Source: Annona cherimola (lineage: Eukaryota; Streptophyta; Magnoliopsida; Magnoliales; Annonaceae). From it: 64,000 bases of DNA. Of the stretch, positions 62,118-64,000 are shown piece by piece. Under the pieces are notes generated by a model. It searched no databases. It worked only from the letters and a program-made list of their open reading frames with translations, and was not told the origin of the DNA. Position numbers and translations under genes: made by a program. The DNA is taken from contig CM059971.1 in NCBI GenBank assembly GCA_030490835.1, positions 122,172,564 through 122,236,563 of the forward strand, written 5' to 3'. Each line of letters begins with the position of its first letter. Position 1 is the first letter of the stretch.

Positions 62118-63959
62118 TCAACTTTCTTTCTGACCAACATTGAACTTTGCAATGAAAAATCCAATGGTATCCAGAGGTGACGATGGATCAAATCTCTGAA
62201 CTAGTTCTTCTTCACCAGGTCTCAACCACTCCCTGCGAAATCAAAATGAGCAACTTACCAATATGACCCAAGGAAATTCTAATTGCATCAAGCAACCGAA
62301 GCCTTTCACATTTAACGTGGCTATCCAGCAAAACTAGAATCTCACCAGCCAGAAATATGGACAAGAATTCCAACTTCCTAATTTGTGCCCAATGGATGAA
62401 AAGAAATTTCTCCACAATCTTGTCTCCAATTAATGAAAAGCAGTTGAACTATAATATTTCATTAAAAAAAATGCTCAAGATTCACTGTGCAGCCAACTGC
62501 CAGGATTCAACATGCATTTCATCCATCGTTTACTTGCTTTTGCACTTGTTCTCACTTTTCATGTGCAAAGCAACATTATCAGCAATCAACTTGCAAGAAT
62601 TAATTAGCATTAAAGAACAGTGTCATGGTAAGGATTGTGGCTGCAAGTTTTGCAAAGCAAACGAGCACTATATGTGGCGGGAGGGAGGGAGAGGAGGGCA
62701 TGCTGAGGGAAGGGTTTTGGCAGTAAGTATGGTAAGCAGTGACATATGGAGCAAAGGAAAAAAGTTTTCCAAAAAGGAACATGCATCTCAAAAGTACTGG
62801 CTGGAATTCATAGTGCCAAATGAAACTAAATACATTAAAGCAGTTACAAGTAGCCATCTAAAATAAACATCTGAATGAAACCCTGACATCTGTTGCTTTC
62901 CAGATCCCAAACAATTTGCCGTGGAAAAGAAACTTACTCTGTATATTTCCCATTGAAGAGTTCACATTGACCAACAAGACCTGGTCCCCCAATTCTTGGA
63001 TGCTAATTCAAGCACCAAAAGAATATGCAGTAAGAAGACAAAAAATCACAATAGAAATAACTTCTGTTATAAAATATATATATATATTTACTGCAAATCA
63101 TTCTGTAAATCAGAGAAACTTGTGACTGCAAAGATTATTGAATTTTATCATATTTTTTCTACTTCAGACAGATGTTTGCATGAAAGTGTTCCTCCATATC
63201 ATGCAGATAATATAGTGCAGGTAGAAGAAGAATTCATGACATCACAATAAATGAAATACTATCACATGACCATACGATTCCCTTGTTTGTTTTGGGAATT
63301 AAAAAAAATATGAAAACTTATGTACCATGCATTATAATTTCCTCTTTTCCTATTGAATGCACTCAAAACATTTCTTTTTTCCTGCCAAATTTTAATTCAT
63401 CCAAGCTATCACATCAGTTAATGACTAACATCTGTAACCATTTGCAATCGTGTATAACCCTTTTTCCCACTGAAAAATGATAACTTCACACAAGCCATTA
63501 TGCTATTATTTACCTATTTAATAATTATATGAGTTTTGAAAAAATGTTGATCAAGTGCTACACTGAATAATGTGGAGGAAGGCTTGTACTTAAACAACCC
63601 TTTTAAATACTTCTCAGTTTGCTTAGCAACTCCTAAATCATTCAGCTTTGTAGAAGACGAAAAAAATAGCACTCCCAACACTGGGATCTTAGAAGTAAAA
63701 CCTCCATTAGAACTCCAAATAGTTTGCATCAAAACCCCATGTTAAAAAGTTGAAACCAGCACATACAGAAGAAATGCATATCAGTGCAGAAGTCACTTTG
63801 CCTGCAAACCAGATCATGCTAATGGATGCAAGTTTAATACAACCACCAAAGGAAATTAAACACTTCTAGAAACCTACCTGTGGTGCTAGTGATAGAAACT
63901 TGTACGTATCCAAGGCATAACGAACTAATGCTTCATTTTCTCCAGGGTTTATTGTACAC
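62118..63959 (-). CDS. NOL1/NOP2/Sun RNA m5C methyltransferase (NSUN6-like), 3' end
   Basis: SAM-dependent RNA cytosine-5 methyltransferase. Three terminal exons are visible: 63959-63878, 63002-62938, 62232-62118, all GT-AG and in phase, ending at a TGA in 62118-62120. The first carries CTINPGENEALVRYALD, which follows the catalytic-Cys motif region of the NSUN family; next HPRIGGPGLVGQCEL; then EELVQRFDPSSPLDTIGFFI, the family's closing DTIGFFIAKF motif. I associate this set with the plant NSUN6-like protein (Arabidopsis At1g06560), from memory only. The catalytic core and start lie beyond the right edge. Introns are 63003-63877 and 62233-62937. Confidence 0.88.
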
Positions 63960-64000
63960 CTGAAAACATGAGAAATTTTGAAAGTCAAGTGTGATTTACC

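Overview
This window looks like the nuclear genome of a flowering plant. The genes are split by many short exons with GT-AG introns, the protein families are typical of plants (callose synthase, pentatricopeptide protein, nepenthesin-type aspartic protease), and the spacer is AT-rich and full of miniature transposons. The species cannot be settled from the sequence. All exon models were built by hand from reading-frame continuity, splice sites and family knowledge; no alignment or transcript was available.

Layout: (1) 2-1295 (+), 3' part of an intronless, GC-rich aspartic protease gene with a one-base frameshift in a G7 run. (2) 4736-10783 (-), complete 8-exon ETHE1-type persulfide dioxygenase, with two hAT-like elements and a SINE in its introns. 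(3) 15197-21295 (+), complete 12-exon SMP + C2 membrane-tethering protein of the At1g53590/NTMC2T6 type. (4) 22237-23535 (-), intronless P-class PPR protein. (5) 23.5-30.0 kb, gene-poor. (6) 29992-50177 (-), complete callose synthase of the CALS8/GSL4 type; 42 exons sum to 5901 bases (1967 codons with stop), and one 108-base exon is present twice in tandem. (7) 50.2-62.1 kb, gene-free and built largely of nested MITEs. (8) 62118-63959 (-), last three exons of a NOL1/NOP2/Sun RNA methyltransferase (NSUN6-like) that continues past the right edge.

The genes are unrelated housekeeping or cell-wall genes and do not form a cluster: sulfide detoxification in mitochondria (ETHE1), ER-plasma membrane contact and lipid transfer (SMP/C2), organelle RNA handling (PPR), wall callose (CALS8), RNA m5C (NSUN).

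The most notable structures are the duplicated, phase-matched exon of CALS8; a family of foldback, Mutator-like MITEs that share a palindromic core but have very different tips, several with exact 9-bp target duplications; a pile-up of insertions at the target AATAAACCC; and a group of hAT-like elements whose 8-bp target duplications can be read directly.
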